Origin: an uncultured Lachnospiraceae bacterium
GTDB lineage: Bacteria > Bacillota > Clostridia > Lachnospirales > Lachnospiraceae
Reading direction: 5' to 3'
Length of the DNA: 5,606 nucleotides
Assembly: GCA_902803355.1 (NCBI GenBank)
Contig: CADCPP010000206.1
Coordinates: 1-5,606 of the forward strand
In this document: positions 4,768 to 5,606 of the stretch, piece by piece
How the letters are laid out: every line of letters begins with the position of its first letter
Numbering within the stretch: position 1 is the first letter of the stretch
Translations under genes and position numbers: made by a program
The notes under the pieces: model-generated
The model's database searches: none
What the model was told of the DNA's origin: nothing
The model's input: only the letters and a program-made list of their open reading frames with translations

Positions 4768-5606
4768 ATGTCTGCACGTCCTTTGATCATTGTGGAATCT
4801 CCCACTAAAGTAAAGACCATCAAGCGCTTTCTCGGCTCTGCGTACGATGTGGAAGCCTCCGGCGGCCACGTCCGCGATCTGCCCAAAAGCCGCATGGGTA
4901 TCGATATCGAACATGATTATGAGCCGAGCTATATCTCGATCCGCGGAAAAGGCGATACCATCCGCAGCCTGAAGGAAAAGGCGAAAAAGGCATCCCGCGT
5001 CTATCTGGCAACCGACCCGGACCGCGAAGGAGAAGCCATTGCCTGGCACCTGCAGACCCTGCTTGCGGGGGCAAATGCCAAATGCAGCCGCATCAGTTTT
5101 AACGAGATCACGAAGACGGCTGTGAAGACGGCCATCGCGAATCCCCGCGCGATCGATGAGGATCTGGTGGATGCTCAGCAGGCCCGCCGCGCGCTGGACC
5201 GCGTGACCGGCTATTCCGTGAGCCCTCTGCTCTGGAAAAAGGTGAAGAGAGGCCTGTCGGCGGGACGCGTGCAGTCCTCCACCTTAAACCTGATCTGCAC
5301 GCGCGAAAGCGAGATCGAAAGCTTCGTTCCGGAAGAATACTGGAGCCTGGATGTAAGCCTTGCGGTCTCCGACAGAAAAGAACGGCTGGTCCTGCAGCTG
5401 GATACCCGCGACTATCCCCTGCCGGATGAAGCTGCGGTAAACGCCCTGCTGAGCGATCTTAAAGGGAAAGCCTTTGTTCTGACGGAAAAAGAGACGCAGC
5501 ATAAGCACACCCATGCGCCGCTTCCCTTTACGACCAGCACCATGCAGCAGGAAGCCTCCCGCCGGCTGGGTTTTTTCGCCCGCCGTACCATGAAGGTGGC
5601 CCAGGA
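4768..5606 (+). CDS. topA: DNA topoisomerase I (type IA), N-terminal part
   Basis: Topoisomerase I relaxes negative supercoils by passing one DNA strand through a transient break in the other. The window holds the first 279 residues and ends inside the gene. The TOPRIM domain is complete: LIIVESPTKVKTI (6-18) carries the catalytic Glu10, GGHVRDLP (32-39) follows, and ATDPDREGEAIAWHL (81-95) carries the metal-binding Asp83, Asp85 and Glu87. FNEIT (111-115), the DAQQARRALDRVTGY segment (135-149) and SAGRVQS (164-170) are conserved elements of the following domain. The catalytic tyrosine, usually found in a YMRTDS context, lies just beyond the window edge, as do any C-terminal zinc-ribbon repeats. 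After SAGRVQS the sequence reads STLNLI where most family members have VALRLI or similar, a modest departure. The gene follows dprA by 96 bases with its own promoter. Confidence 0.97.
   Translation, partial: MSARPLIIVESPTKVKTIKRFLGSAYDVEASGGHVRDLPKSRMGIDIEHDYEPSYISIRGKGDTIRSLKEKAKKASRVYLATDPDREGEAIAWHLQTLLAGANAKCSRISFNEITKTAVKTAIANPRAIDEDLVDAQQARRALDRVTGYSVSPLLWKKVKRGLSAGRVQSSTLNLICTRESEIESFVPEEYWSLDVSLAVSDRKERLVLQLDTRDYPLPDEAAVNALLSDLKGKAFVLTEKETQHKHTHAPLPFTTSTMQQEASRRLGFFARRTMKVAQ

Noticed and set aside
4763..4786. Seven-codon open frame overlapping the topA start, a possible upstream peptide
   Set aside because: Its ATG is only 3 bases from AAGGAG, while the topA ATG is at the optimal 8. 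Such a short overlapping frame is readily a chance event.

Overview
The window looks like chromosomal DNA of a fairly GC-rich member of the Bacillota, most likely class Clostridia. This rests on strong AAGGAG-type ribosome binding sites, a GntR/YtrA-type regulator with its ABC exporter, and the order comM(yifB)-dprA-topA, which is familiar from clostridial genomes. I cannot name a genus or species. I see no insertion sequence, phage gene, CRISPR array, tRNA or rRNA.

Left part (1 to about 1900, minus strand): a tightly packed three-gene operon reads leftward out of the window. It encodes a small GntR-family repressor of the YtrA type, an ABC transporter ATP-binding protein, and an ABC-2-type membrane permease whose 3' end lies beyond base 1. 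The genes abut (TAAATG) or overlap by 7 bases (ATGGTAA). A sigma-A-like promoter lies upstream, and a perfect 8-8-8 inverted repeat covers its -10 region and start site. This is the layout expected of an autorepressed operon.

Middle (about 1900 to 2049): a compact divergent control region. A good plus-strand promoter (TTTACA, 17-base spacer, extended -10) is followed about 8 bases after its predicted start by a complete intrinsic-terminator shape: a 7-bp stem, a tetraloop and seven Ts. It sits in front of comM with no convincing second promoter after it, so it may act as a promoter-proximal attenuator of the transformation genes. This is the least ordinary feature of the window.

Right part (2050 to 5606, plus strand): comM/yifB (AAA+ ATPase linked to branch migration in natural transformation) and dprA (the RecA loader for incoming single-stranded DNA) are separated by 3 bases and probably translationally coupled. 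They are followed by topA (DNA topoisomerase I, cut by the window edge before its catalytic tyrosine). topA has its own near-consensus promoter and a 12-base perfect palindrome in its short leader, so it can be expressed independently of the two genes before it.

All genes belong to known families. The open points of interest are regulatory: the early terminator before comM, the repressor operator, the topA leader palindrome, and the back-to-back placement of a Ytr-like exporter operon with DNA-transformation genes.
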